64,000 nucleotides of DNA from Annulohypoxylon bovei var. microspora (taxonomy: Eukaryota > Ascomycota > Sordariomycetes > Xylariales > Hypoxylaceae), in the NCBI GenBank assembly GCA_022836615.1, contig MU405227.1:1-64000 (forward strand). Direction: 5' to 3'. The position numbers were made by a program, and so were the translations under genes. The notes beneath the pieces are model-generated. The model was not told the origin of the DNA, did no database searches, and saw nothing but the letters and a program-made list of their open reading frames with translations. How positions within the stretch are numbered: the stretch's first letter is position 1; every line of letters starts with the position of its first letter. This document shows, in pieces, positions 47,368 to 58,236 of this stretch.

Positions 47368-48108
47368 CTAAAAATCCCCGTGGTTTATTACCCGTCTCTC
47401 TTGATCTTCGTCGTCGTCATCATCATAGCCTTGAGCCTTTTCATGCTTTTTATAACCATAAGCTGCGCTTATCCCTATAGCGAAACCATCAGTTTTCACT
47501 TCTTGCTTGATAGCACAGACTTTATAATGGCCGTCTTCGCCATTGCACCATAGTGATAGGCATCTATAGTCGTCGATCCAATAGGCCACGCGTTCCATAT
47601 TTACTTCTCCGGATGGATTCCTTTCGAAATTACCCATAAGTCTTGGATCATGTTGCCATTCATGCATGTAGTCGCCGTATTGGTTTCGGAAAAACTTCAA
47701 GACGCGAATATTAGCTGCCCCGAGACAATTATATGTACCCAAGATGTCGACTTGAGTATCGGTATAAGGGCCTGTTGCTGTATGCGTCACCACGTATACC
47801 GCGTTCATATTGCCGTTATTTGTGCTTGACGAAGTGCCGCTGGGTTGTGCTATCTGTCTTACTCTCGAAGTTATGACCTCGTTGAAAATGGTAGGTGGGT
47901 AGGCCTTGGCAAGTTTCTCCAAAGGAGTCGACTTCTTCGGAGCCACCGGGGTATGGTTGTCCCTCCCCACTCCTTCGAACTTCGGGACAGAAGCGAGGTC
48001 AACCTTCTTATCCTCACTCTCCTCCTTCTTGGCGCGCTTGGCGACAGGATCAGGCCATGGCATCTGACCCTGTGAGGCTCCTCGTTTCTTTGGGTGTATT
48101 TTTACCAT
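47368..48108 (-). CDS. Hypothetical protein, 246 residues
   Basis: A single-exon frame with ATG at 48108. The first 90 residues are basic and disordered, with a probable nuclear signal (VAKRAKKEES). A folded-looking region follows (about 100-220) with NMNAVYVVTHTATGPYTDT, ANIRVLKFFRNQYGDYMHEW and ERVAYWIDDYRCLSLWCNG, ending in a run of Asp/Glu. No membrane helix or signal peptide is present. I do not recognise a family. The aromatic-rich central part suggests a real conserved domain rather than a chance frame. Confidence 0.65.
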   Translation of the reverse strand: MVKIHPKKRGASQGQMPWPDPVAKRAKKEESEDKKVDLASVPKFEGVGRDNHTPVAPKKSTPLEKLAKAYPPTIFNEVITSRVRQIAQPSGTSSSTNNGNMNAVYVVTHTATGPYTDTQVDILGTYNCLGAANIRVLKFFRNQYGDYMHEWQHDPRLMGNFERNPSGEVNMERVAYWIDDYRCLSLWCNGEDGHYKVCAIKQEVKTDGFAIGISAAYGYKKHEKAQGYDDDDDEDQERRVINHGDF

Positions 48109-48651
48109 TTTTGTCTGTCTGATGGTGTTGTTTTATTGATATTAGGTTTTATAGATTCAAGGGAAGATATAAGATAGATAGCGTGAATATGTGATTTTCT
48201 TGTCTTTGTTTGCGTTTGCTAATGTTTTAAACACAACGAGTCAGGAAGTAAGAAGTGACCCGTGCTTCACTCGTTTCAAATTAGCTCCGTTGACGTGGCA
48301 ACAACGCCATCAGAAGCGAAACTAAGACGACTAGTAGAGAAAATAAAATCAAACTCTCTTAACTCATAGCAACTATAAGAGATAAGAGTATTACAGATTT
48401 ACAAATGTGAATGAATATGTGAAGTCGAGAGGATTAGGCAATTACCTACTAACTAAGAGGTAAGGGGTAGTGCTTACGAGCGCCACGATTTCAGCCACTT
48501 TGGTTAGTGACGCCACACAAACCCCCTTTATCCCTTTGTAGAAGATAACAATTCACGTAAATACTACTAAAGGAACGAGCATCAGTAAAGGTCATAACCG
48601 CAATATTCATTCATTCCTATTAAGATCCCCCCCTAAACCACTAGTACTTTG
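48109..48651. other. Gene-free stretch between hypothetical gene and HRD3
   Basis: About 540 bp containing the promoter of the hypothetical gene and the HRD3 3' end. Nothing else was recognised. Confidence 0.5.
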
Positions 48652-51377
48652 CTAATGTCCCACAACACCCCCAGCCCATTGTCCAAACTCCGGACCTCCA
48701 GGCTGTGGAAACAATGCCCCATGCCCTTGTGCCAATGGTTGCTGTTGCTGTTGCTGTTGCGCCGCGACTGCACCACCTTGCTGCTGTTGGGCTTGCCTTG
48801 CCGCATTCTCCTCAGCCTGGCGGTGCGCTTGTTGCCTCCTCGCGCGATAATACATCAAGAACAGAATGGCGCCGACCAGCCCCAGAATAATTAGGCTCTC
48901 GATCACGCCGTCCACGTCATCATACCCATCACCTAGGGCTTCGCCATCGCTTCCCGCGATCGTACCGTCATCGTAGAAATAGTCGTCGTCATAGTACAGA
49001 TTATCTTCCTGGAGGAAGTTGGCTATCCACTCGCTGAGTGACCAGTCCTTCTTAGGTGCTATTTCAGACATTAGTACATAGTTAGGTAGAAAGAGATTGT
49101 AAATATGAGTAACTTACAAGGTTCATCCCGAATTGAATTAACCCGACCATGCGTAAACGTGTTCCAAGCGCTACGGGCCCGTAACTTCAGGAGGCTTAAG
49201 GTCACGGGGAGATAAGCCTCCTCGTTAGTCTCGAGGGCTTGGTCGTAGTATCTCTTCGCGAGGTGGAAGTCTTGGGTCAGGCCAACACCATTCTCGTGCA
49301 TCCATCCAAGATTGTATAGAGCTTGTGCGCTCTGGAAGTACTCGGAGGCTCCCGTATAACACTGGGCTGCTTTATCAAGTGCGATGTCGGTACCGATGCC
49401 AGATAAGTAATAATCACCCATCTTCACTAATGAATCGATATTTGATTGTATAGCCGATCTGGTCCAGTAAATCAAGGCGAGAGCTGAATTTTGGAGTAGG
49501 CTGGGTTTTGGCGGCTGACGCTTGACCCACGACGGCAGAGGAAGTCGTGACTGCGTAGGATCTAGCATGAAGGCAACGTTATTCTGTGCCTTCTCGTATC
49601 CTTGCTCTGCGGCCATGACATAGTCGAGGAAGGCCAATTCATAATCGCCATCCTCATACGCCTGGTTGGCTTCTGCCCAAGATGATACCAGGGGCTCTGC
49701 TTTTTCGGCGACGTTCTTGTAGTAGGCCATAGCCATGCTACAAGTTTTATCTCGTCCAACTCCGTGGTGAATCATCTCAGCTAGATAATATTGCGCCTCG
49801 ATATTAGCCCATCGAGCAGCGGCTTCGAAGTAGGAGTTGGCAATCTTCAAGTCATCCGATGTACCCTGGTCGAGGTGAAGAGCTCCGAGCGCGACGTGGG
49901 CAAGGCTGAAGTCCTGGTCCGCCGACGACTTGAACAATTCAGTAGCTTTCGAGACATTCTTCGGCAGACCTAGGCCCTGAAGATTCATAATCCCTAGACC
50001 CCATTGGGACTGAGCATCCCCATGCTTAATACCGCGATCGAACCATCCGCGGGCAACCTTAAAGTCCTGTCGAACGCCTTCTCCACGCAGCCACATTCGA
50101 CCAATATAGCCAGCAGCCTTGCTCGCGTATTTCTCTAATTGGGGTTTCGGTTGATCGACTGCACGGCCATCTTTAGAACGCCAGTACATCGTCGTCACTG
50201 CGGCGAAATATCGTCGAGCGAGGTCGACATTCCGATCTAGACCTCGTTGTCCCTCATAATAAAGCCTTCCCAGATTGAACGAAGCCTTGAAGTCCCCTTT
50301 TTGGGACATCAAATCGAGATATTCAATAACGTCGTCGATAGCGGCGTAGGCGTCAGAATTAGGGCTCGCTTTTAGAGCGTTGATGCCGGAGCTGACTACA
50401 CTAGCTCCCTCTCCGTAGACACCGCCAACTTCATCGGAAAGTCGATACGCTTCTGGTGCGAGAGCCATTCCGCCTGGTGGACCCGATCGAAACCAAACCA
50501 TAGCCTTATCAGCCACCCTCTTGTAGTATTTAGAAGCCGTCTCGCAGCTCTTAGGCACACCAATCCCACTTAGATGACGAGCCGCGACAGTCATTTCCGA
50601 TCTCGTGTGTCCCGCATCAGCGGCGAATGTGTGGTATAAAAGAGCCTTCGCCTGGTCTCGTTCCACCGCATCCCCGAGTCCCGTCGCATATATCAATCCT
50701 ACCATATGTTGCGCGGAGCTGTTCCCATACGATGCTAGTCGGTAGTAATGATCGAATGCGGTCTTGAAGTTCCTCGGGTGCGAGTAGTTTCCGAAGAAAT
50801 TGAATTGCGCCAGAAGGTAGATCGCATCCGTATTGTTCTGGTCGGCCGACTGTTGTAGTAGCTTAACACCCTCGAGAAGAGGACCGCTGATGACCGGCAA
50901 CGCATGTTGTTCTTGTGGAGGAGCGGTGGCTCGTAAGCTAGGTAATGCCTTCGCGACATACTGGAATAGTGCTCCGAAGAGACCAGTTTGCTTCTTCGTC
51001 TTTCTATGTAACGGGGTTTTGATCTTTCGAATTTCGGCCATTGCTTCATGGACAAGCTCCCATCCTACCCCGTGTTAGAAACACAAAGAATTCGCCCATG
51101 AACTGCAAGATTATAGCTACTTACCATTCTGGTAGGGAGCCCATTGTTGTGTACCTTGGACGATATCGGTCTCGGCTGCCGGGTTCAGGCTCGTAGTCGT
51201 TATATCATCTGCATCGGCCTCCAAAACCTGCTGCTCGGCAGCAGACGTAGAAGCAACAGTCTGCAAAAGCACTGTGTGCGCCAGAGGTTAGTGTGCATAA
51301 TTTAAATGTAGAGGTTAGAACTATATGGGATTTGTCATGCGAAACTTACGGAGCGCCGAGACGAGACAGCGCCTCAT
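48652..51377 (-). CDS. hrd3: HRD3/SEL1L ERAD ubiquitin ligase subunit
   Basis: Four exons: 51350-51377 (ATG 51377), 51125-51271, 49118-51064 and 48652-49058; 842 residues. Exons 1-2 build a signal peptide (MRRCLVSALLLLQTVASTSA). The lumenal part holds at least ten Sel1-type repeats, for example AQYYLAEMIHHGVGRDKT, SAQHMVGLIYATGLGD and ALYNLGWMHENGVGLTQD. The last join (T|CA) gives NSIRDEPSPKKDWSLSEWIANFL, typical of HRD3. A transmembrane helix lies at about 760-778, followed by a short Gln-rich cytosolic tail encoded by a CAG-type repeat. Hrd3 partners Hrd1 to select misfolded ER proteins for degradation. The tiny first exon is supported by phase and the signal peptide it creates. Confidence 0.93.
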
Positions 51378-51838
51378 GGTTTAAAAAAAAACAAGTCCGT
51401 TAGGAACAAAACTTTGAATACTGTATTAAGTTCATGGTCTCCAGAAGAGGACAATATTTATGTACAGAAAAAGTGGTTGGAAAGGAAGCTGTAATTTCTC
51501 ATTTGTAGTGTGATATGGTGAAAGGCTTAGAACTTACAAGCTGTCCAGATCGGCTTAAAGAAACGCGACGTCAGCCCTGGGTGAAAGGGCGGCTTGTTTT
51601 TTATTGGTTAGCTTCATGCCACATTTTGTGGGTATCTGCTTCCAAGCTTTACATAGATACACCCCACTAAGAATTTCATCAATCTTAACAAGCAGCAGGA
51701 GCTTTCTGAACTTCATAGTGAAAATTCACTTTTAATCAGCCTCTAATAAAACTTTGCCAATACAGGGATACTACAAGGGACTCTTGTCTGGCTTTAAGCA
51801 TCATCATATATCTACAGCTGTAGGCAGGAGGAACCACG
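51378..51838. promoter_or_regulatory. Divergent promoter, HRD3 and WD40 gene
   Basis: A 461-bp gap between divergent starts. A poly(T)/poly(A) run (TTTAAAAAAAAAC near 51381) lies just upstream of HRD3. No unfolded-protein-response element was recognised with confidence. Confidence 0.4.
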
Positions 51839-53076
51839 ATGTATCCTCTCACCTGCATAGACGGGTACAAGATTCCTGTGCGCGAGGAAGTATACGTCCT
51901 CGACATCATTCCATTCACATCAGGTCCAGGGACAATCTCTTCAGATCAGCAATTATCTATATTCAATCCTACACGTCTAAGTGCAGGACCACTAGTCCAC
52001 CTTCTTACGCAACATGGCAACATTACTTGCGCCAAGGCTTTCGACGTGGGGAATAACATCGTGTGCACAGCGGGTGAGGATGGAAGCGTGTCGATGTGGG
52101 ATCTGAGGAAAGATGCGCGGCAGGCCGAGGTTGCTAAACTAACAGGTTCGTTCATAGAAGACTACTGGGCGACTTTGTATGGTATCAAGGCAATACTGAG
52201 ATGTAATATAGATAATAAAGTCCCCGTCATATCCATCGCATGCTCCAGTGCAGGTTTTTCGGTCGTAGCTGGCACAGAACTACAAGACCACCAAGCCTCT
52301 ATATTAGTATGGTAAGCAAGCCACATTGCGATATCTCCACCGCAATGCACTTATATCTAATGACTTAGGGACGTCCGCGCAACACCCACCCCAAAGCTTC
52401 ACTATAAAGAAGTCCATAGTGACGATGTGACAGAGGTCTGTATTAGGTGCTACTGACACTAGGTGTCTATGTTAATACTTTTTAGTTAAATTTCCACCCT
52501 AGCGACCACAACATTCTCCTATCAGGATCAACAGATGGTCTGGTAAATATTTGCGATACGAGAATTACCGATGAGGACGAGGTTGTGATCCAGACCTTTA
52601 ACCACGATGCCTCCATCCACCACGCGGCATTTCTAAATGACACCGAAGTGTTTGCTCTTTCTCATGATGAAAAGTTTGCTCTCTATGATGTATCTGAAAG
52701 TCACGAGAATGGAACTGCGACAACCGACTTTGGAGACATGCGGGAGGTCCTTGGCTGCCAATACATCGCCAATATCTTCGCAAAGTCGAACGGCGCTGGA
52801 GCTGTGATTGGCGCAGGTACTCACGAGTAAGTTGACCTTATGCTAGAACTGCCATTGCATTCGTATTAATCCTAAGCCATGTGTAGCCGAGAAACATTCG
52901 AGATGATTCATTTAACAAAAGGTCAAGGCTGGAACCTAGATCGAGACAACAGTGTGAGCCTACCAGGAGCCCATTCGTCTGAAATTGTCCGGAGTTTCTG
53001 CTTCTACGACGAAGCGCAGATGGTATTTAGTGCTGGCGAGGATGGGTACATTAAAGCATGGAGACCCAATGCATAA
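51839..53076 (+). CDS. WD40-repeat protein, WDR89-like
   Basis: Five-exon model (51839-52145, 52212-52311, 52369-52435, 52486-52826, 52887-53076) giving 334 residues. WD repeat signatures are visible: NIVCTAGEDGSVSMWDLRK, HQASILVWDVRATPTPK, HSDDVTELNFHPSDHNILLSGSTDGLVNICDTR and MVFSAGEDGYIKAWRPN at the C-terminus. The DVTELNFHPSDHNILLSGS block is close to WDR89, a scaffold protein of unsettled function. The first intron (52146-52211, 66 bp) is a multiple of three without a stop and has a weak GTTCGT donor; removing it restores a better repeat (KLTDNKVPVISIAC). The other introns are clear. It is convergent with the FRG1-like gene, with only 23 bp between their ends. Confidence 0.75.
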
Positions 53077-53099
53077 TTCCAGAGTCCTATATAGTCCCT

Positions 53100-53969
53100 T
53101 CAGCCGTACTTGTCGTGCTTGTTCTTAGTCTTCAGGTCCAGTAGTTGTTCGTGGTAGTCGCCCTCCCTTCTTGCTCTCTTCAGAGTTCGGACTTCATCCT
53201 CGTTAAGTCGTCTACCTACGGCCTCTTCTAGCTCCTTTCGGCTTATCTTCTCCTTTGCCTTCTCTTCCTTAGTCGCCTTGATTCGAGGCTTGAACCTAGC
53301 TTGCATGCGAATCCTCAGGGTCGTATCGAAGCTGATCTCTGTGACGTCTCCACGGACTTCAGGTGTGCCATTTGCCTTAGTAGATTCCTTAACTGTCAAA
53401 AAGGTATCCTTTTGTGTCTGGATCTGGAATGTCCCCGGCGTATCAGCTGTCGAAATCACCGACCATGTCTCGAGAGCCGATATAGCTTCAGATGTCGCGC
53501 TTAAGATGCCGTACTGGTCACAGCTAAGGTATCTGGATAGAAAGCAAGTTAGAGATGGGAACATAAAGTAGAAGGGGTATGAGGGAAGCACATACTTTCC
53601 ATAACGACCCTTGAATCTAAATTGTTCTGTCCCGTGGATCTTATTCGCAATCCATACCTGGCGTACATCGTGCGGCTCGGCACTCGCAGGGTTCGCATCG
53701 ATGATGTTCACAATAGGGTCGGTAAAGATCTTGCCATTGGCATCGCAAGCCAAACATGTCGGGGGCTCTGTCGGAAGTACGAAGATGACTGGACCTTGAA
53801 CGTCTCCCACTACATCGGCTGAAACCCATGTATCGTCATTCTCTACATTATCCGCCGTCGTAGCCACCACGGGTCCGCTAGAACCTGCATTCTCAGTGGA
53901 GGGATCTACTTCAACCCGCTTTCTCTTTTTAGCTTTCTTGTCGCCCTTAAAGGCGAGTGGCTTGACCAT
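53100..53969 (-). CDS. FRG1-like nucleolar protein
   Basis: Two exons: 53596-53969 (ATG 53969) and 53100-53532; 268 residues. The intron is 63 bp (GTATGT donor, CTATCCAG acceptor), a multiple of three without a stop. Without splicing, 21 foreign residues would interrupt the conserved text GRYGKYLSCDQYGILSA. The N-terminus is basic (KGDKKAKKRKR). The centre is the FRG1 beta-trefoil-like domain: VRQVWIANKIHGTEQFRFKG and TPGTFQIQTQKDTFLTVKE. The C-terminus is a charged helix ending LLDLKTKNKHDKYG. Animal FRG1 is a nucleolar, actin- and RNA-associated protein linked to splicing and rRNA processing; the fungal role is inferred. Confidence 0.88.
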   Translation of the reverse strand: MVKPLAFKGDKKAKKRKRVEVDPSTENAGSSGPVVATTADNVENDDTWVSADVVGDVQGPVIFVLPTEPPTCLACDANGKIFTDPIVNIIDANPASAEPHDVRQVWIANKIHGTEQFRFKGRYGKYVLPSYPFYFMFPSLTCFLSRYLSCDQYGILSATSEAISALETWSVISTADTPGTFQIQTQKDTFLTVKESTKANGTPEVRGDVTEISFDTTLRIRMQARFKPRIKATKEEKAKEKISRKELEEAVGRRLNEDEVRTLKRARREGDYHEQLLDLKTKNKHDKYG

Positions 53970-54602
53970 CTTGAAGCGATTAGAACCTGGCCAAGTAGTG
54001 TAGAGGCGCTAATTGGTGTACGTTGAAGTTCATAGATGGAACGACGTAATATGTTGTTATTGTTAAAATGGAAAGCTTTGATAAAAGTTCCAGAGCTCGA
54101 TAACAAAACACGCTAGCGTCACTCCCGACGCTAAATTATTTAAGACCGACCCACTAGCCTAATGCCCTGGAAGTTTAGGTAGGTATGTACTAACACTTCC
54201 TACACTTTTGTAATTCTTTTTCTACTCCTAGTTAAAACTAAATTGACAAGTCTAAATACTTTGAGTATAAATTGATGCCATTTTTCCAACCTAGCCTTCG
54301 AATAAGTATTTTTAAAATTTATCATCATTTAAGCCTCATCACTTTAGTGAGGATAGCGCAGAAATGCAGCAGATATAAGAGCAGCGGGAAGTGCCACCAT
54401 AATGCGGAGTGCGCCGGTTATGGGGTTAGCTGTTAGTTAAACCCCGACGATATCCTTAGGACGAAGCTGTACAAAGATATCGAATCACCTTTCTAGATAT
54501 CATATAGTTGACATCTCTCCAATCCAAGTTTACCTTCGTATTATACTCAGACTCATAACTCTACCATTTTATTATTTCTTCAAAATTATATAACGATCAA
54601 TC
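53970..54602. promoter_or_regulatory. Divergent intergenic region, FRG1-like and 2OG oxygenase
   Basis: About 630 bp, AT-rich in the middle, with a TAGGTAGGTATG motif near 54177. A TATAAATT near 54267 is too far from the oxygenase start to be a confident TATA box. No gene lies within. Confidence 0.4.
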
Positions 54603-55797
54603 ATGGCGACAGCACAGCCAGTTACAGTATCATTAGCTGATCTTAAGAGTGGTGAGTGTTACAACAACTGATAAGTTGCGATTTCAGCTTCTCACTATCC
54701 AGGGAACATCTCGTTTGAGACATTGCAAGAGGCATTTGGCCCAGACTCGCTAGGTATCCTTATCGTCAAAGATGTGCCTGCAGAGTTTCCTCAATTAAGA
54801 CACCAACTCCTATCTTACGCTTCGTACATGGGCAATCTATCAGAGGCGGACTTTGGTACGTCGAAAACACATAAATGATAGTTTCGGCATCCGAAGAGGT
54901 TCCTAATAATACCCCCCAGAGAAGTTCACGAACGAAGCAGCAAAGTATCTCGTAGGATGGTCCAAGGGTAAGGAAAAGCTCAAGGATGGAAGTGCGGATG
55001 AGTATAAAGGCTCCTTCTACGCCAATTGCGCATTCTACATAGATCCTACTTTGGAATCGGCCAAACCCACGGAGAAGTTCCCTTTAGAGAAGTTCCCAGA
55101 GTATTTAGCGCCAAACTCGTGGCCGCCAAAAGAGATGTTGCCGGGTTTTAGGCCAACGATGGAAAGTATGTGCAGTCTCATAATTGACACGGCTGTGCTC
55201 GTTGCGCGAGCTTGTGACAGATTCGCCGAGAAGGAAATTGCAGGCTATCCTTCAGCTTACTTAGAGGAAGTCGTCAAATCCTCGTCCACGACGAAAGCTA
55301 GACTCCTTCACTATTATCCGATGCCTGAGGAAGTGATGGCGAAAGGTCAAGCAGAGGATAACTGGTGTGCGGTACACAAGGATCATGGCTGCTTGACCGG
55401 CCTAACATCAGCCATGTTCGTCGACGAACTGGAAACAGACGCCAAGGTACCGGGTTTTGGCGAAAAGGTCCCAGAGTTACTTCCAATGTTAGAAGAGCTG
55501 TCTGGATCGCCGGATCCTCAAGCTGGACTTTGGATTAAAGATAGGAAAGGGGTGCCGGTTCAGGTCAAGATACCTAGGGACTGCATCGCCTTCCAGACAG
55601 GTGAGACACTGGAAAGAATTACCGGGGGAAAGTTCAAGGCCGTCGAGCATTCGGTTAGAGGAGCGTATGCCAAAGGTGTAGCTCGCAACACGCTGGCGGT
55701 CTTTACGCAGCCGAATTTAGAAGACGAAGTTGATCTGGACCAACATATCACCTTCGGGGAGTTTGCCAGGGGCATCATAGCAAAGAACACAGTCTAG
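54603..55797 (+). CDS. 2-oxoglutarate/Fe(II)-dependent dioxygenase (isopenicillin N synthase-like)
   Basis: Three exons (54603-54651, 54703-54855, 54920-55797), 359 residues. The N-terminus follows the plant/fungal DIOX_N pattern (SLADLKSGNISFETLQEAFG, LGILIVKDVP). The metal triad is visible as HKD (H220, D222, in WCAVHKDHGCLTGL) and H311 (FKAVEHSVRG). R323 in ARNTLAVF takes the place of the RxS/T motif that holds 2-oxoglutarate. These enzymes couple 2-oxoglutarate decarboxylation to oxidation of a second substrate, which cannot be told from sequence. No metabolic cluster surrounds it. All introns are short with canonical ends. Confidence 0.85.
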
Positions 55798-56062
55798 GCG
55801 ATTCCAATTCCAAATAAAATTCTGGGATTTTCACATGAGCAACTCTAGTTGGTTTGTGGCGCATTTTGATCCTGCGTTACTTGTATACGTGGATAACGGT
55901 CAGCACGTTTACATCGTCGGACTGTTCGGGTTTAGATTAGTAATTGACTGCAGTCTGCAGCTAGGTCATTCGATATCTCATTCCACCTTGACGGATTGAT
56001 ATAATTATTAGCTCGCTCCCCATATTCAAGCCGTATTACACCATCGCGGCATCGGTCTCCGA
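55798..56062. promoter_or_regulatory. Intergenic region before the DsbA-like gene
   Basis: A 265-bp gap between two plus-strand genes, holding one 3' end and one promoter. A CTGCAGTCTGCAG direct repeat is visible near 55950. Nothing else was recognised. Confidence 0.35.
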
Positions 56063-56869
56063 ATGTGCCCCCCTCGGAGTTTCTTAACCTTTGTTTGCAG
56101 CAAACCTATAATCCGGCCCCTCATAACGACCCCAATCAGAGCTGCAAGTTTATCTTCCTACAACTTCTCATTACCAAGACAACCTCACCACCAGTTCACA
56201 ACCACAAGACACAACATGGCACTAAACCCCAAATTTGCCGGCCAGCGCCTTCTCTTCGGCCAACCCGCCGCCAACGTCAGCGGCGCCCCTGCGGCCGTGC
56301 ACACACTAGAGCTATTCCTCGACTACGTATGCCCGTTCTCCGCGAAACAATTCGCCACCTTCTACAACAGCGTCGTGCCTCTAGTCAAGTCGAACCCGAA
56401 ATGGGCGTCGAACCTAGAGATCATCCTACGCCAACAAGTGCAGCCCTGGCACCCCTCATCCACGCTCGTGCACGAGGCCGCGCTAGCCGTACTGCGAGTC
56501 GCACCGGAGAAGTACTGGGACTACAGCAACGCGCTGTTCAAGAGCCAGCTCGAGTACTTCGACGAGGCGGTCGTGAATGAGCCGCGCAACGACACTTACA
56601 AGCGCCTTGCCAAGCTGGCCGCTACCGTCGGCGTCGACGAGGCCAAGGTTTACGAGTTGCTGGCTATCGCGGATAAGGTGCCCGAGGGCGGACACCCGAA
56701 CTTCGGAAACAAGATCACGAACGACTTGAAGCTGCAGATCCGGTTCGGGAGATTGGTGGGCGTGCACGTTAGCCCGACTGTGATCTTCGATGGTGTAGTT
56801 GCGAATGATATTAGCTCGTCGTGGACGAAGGACCAGTGGCAGGCGTGGTTGACGAAAAGCATTGTTTAG
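56063..56869 (+). CDS. DsbA-like thioredoxin-fold protein (possible alternative starts)
   Basis: A single exon. From the ATG at 56217 (context ACAACATGGC) the protein is 217 residues; from the in-frame ATG at 56063 it is 268. The core has the DsbA/thioredoxin_4 pattern: LELFLDYVCPFSAKQF with a CPFS active-site motif that has lost the second cysteine, a helical insert (VHEAALAVLRVAPEKYWDYS), and VHVSPTVIFDGVVAND, whose Pro after Ser corresponds to the cis-proline. The upstream 51 residues are rich in Ser, Arg and hydrophobic residues and free of acidic ones, as in a mitochondrial presequence, so two products (mitochondrial and cytosolic) are possible. With a single cysteine, a classic dithiol oxidase role is unlikely; a glutathione- or monothiol-type role is inferred. 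Confidence 0.75.
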   Translation: MCPPRSFLTFVCSKPIIRPLITTPIRAASLSSYNFSLPRQPHHQFTTTRHNMALNPKFAGQRLLFGQPAANVSGAPAAVHTLELFLDYVCPFSAKQFATFYNSVVPLVKSNPKWASNLEIILRQQVQPWHPSSTLVHEAALAVLRVAPEKYWDYSNALFKSQLEYFDEAVVNEPRNDTYKRLAKLAATVGVDEAKVYELLAIADKVPEGGHPNFGNKITNDLKLQIRFGRLVGVHVSPTVIFDGVVANDISSSWTKDQWQAWLTKSIV

Positions 56870-57258
56870 AGCAACAGTTAAGCCGTCAAGGTTGTAGCAT
56901 ATAGTAGTGCTTAACAGCCCTGTTGACGTCATTGATGCTTGGGATTGACGACGAAAGGCCGTACAATTATGAGAAATACAGGTTGCGAATCGTGAAATTA
57001 TCCATTAAATCCATAGACTCGCTTATTCTCAATCCCAATTTGTATCAAATCAATTAGTTACGATTTTATTGAAATATTGGGATAGACAAGATCAATACAT
57101 TTCGCAACAACACTACATAAAATACAAGCCGATTCCATCCGGCAGCAGCTGTCAATCCTCAATTCAAACCTGCGACCGCATAAATCTTAGCGACTAACTC
57201 AGCATATCACACTTCTCAACTCATCAGATGCCTCACTTTACATCCAACGGTCTCAACA
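56870..57258. other. Intergenic stretch
   Basis: About 390 bp between two plus-strand genes; AT-rich, with no supportable gene or repeat. Confidence 0.5.
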
Positions 57259-58236
57259 ATGCTAGCCCTCAGAGTCTTAAGGACTCAAAGAACCCCCTCA
57301 AGATTAAGATGTAATATCCACAATCTCCAAACCATAGCATCCCACAAACTATCCCCAAGACAAAATCTTCGAATCTCAGGTTTAAGATTCGAATCAACCG
57401 CACCTAAGCCAAAACCTCAAACTAGTCCGCAACCAGCTCAAAAATACGGTTAGTCCATATGTATATATGAAGCATCCATCATATACCTGTGTAGTTTTAG
57501 TCCAGGTAGTTAACCAATCTCTCGGCAGTTTACCCTGAGAGACTATGTGTATATCACGCCGGCACGCCCAGGATCCTAGTCACAGCCTGCCTCAAGCTCT
57601 CAGCGATCATAATAGTAATTACCGCCATAGCCGTTGCCCCGATCACATATGAGACGGACGGCCTATCGCCTGTCATTCTTCGAAGTAGGTCCCCTCACTC
57701 ACTCTCATTCATAAAGCCCACCTAACCCATCTCATCTCATCACATCCCACCTCCTACTCTCACCCCCCAGCACCAAGCCCCCTATCCCCAACACCCCCAA
57801 CCAACCAACCAACCAGCACTAACGCCCCCCAGCAATCCTCTCCCTCACGCTCCTCCTCTTCACAAGCTACACCGGCAGCCCCTTCGTAGCATTCATGCAC
57901 CTGCGCCTGCCCCTCCTCGCGCGCACCTCTCCAGACATGCTGCGGCGGCACCTGCGGTCCCTGCCGCCCTCCACGATCCTCGAGATCACGACGATGGGGC
58001 GTGTGGCGCGCCCGCGGCTGAACCGCGTCGCGCTGGCGGAGCTGTACCGCACGTCGCAGCGCCTGCGCATCGTGAACCTGGCGCGCGCGCGGTCCGCCGT
58101 CGCCGCGTACGACGCCCGGCGGAGGTGGTACTCGCCGCGCGCCGTGGAACGGTTCAGCGCGCTGACGAATGTGGCTAAGACCCCGGAGTGGGCGTGGGAG
58201 AGCGTGCTGGGCGCGATTCGGAAGGGGCCCGCGTGA
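57259..58236 (+). CDS. Mitochondrial membrane protein, two-helix, uncharacterised
   Basis: Three exons (57259-57448, 57529-57684, 57833-58236), 249 residues. The first 60 residues form a strong mitochondrial presequence, Arg/Ser-rich with almost no acid. After the join (KYG to KYVYPERLCVYHAGTPR) come a hydrophobic hairpin (about 80-105, CLKLSAIIIVITAIAVAP; about 120-140, TILSLTLLLFTSYTGSPFVAF) and a basic matrix-type domain (LPPSTILEITTMGRVARPR). The layout, two helices followed by a beta-rich tail, recalls the TMEM70/TMEM186/TMEM223 group, but I cannot confirm membership. The last exon is very GC-rich. The 148-bp second intron ends in a C/A-rich tract before CCCCCCAG, an unusually pyrimidine-poor T content. 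Confidence 0.7.
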
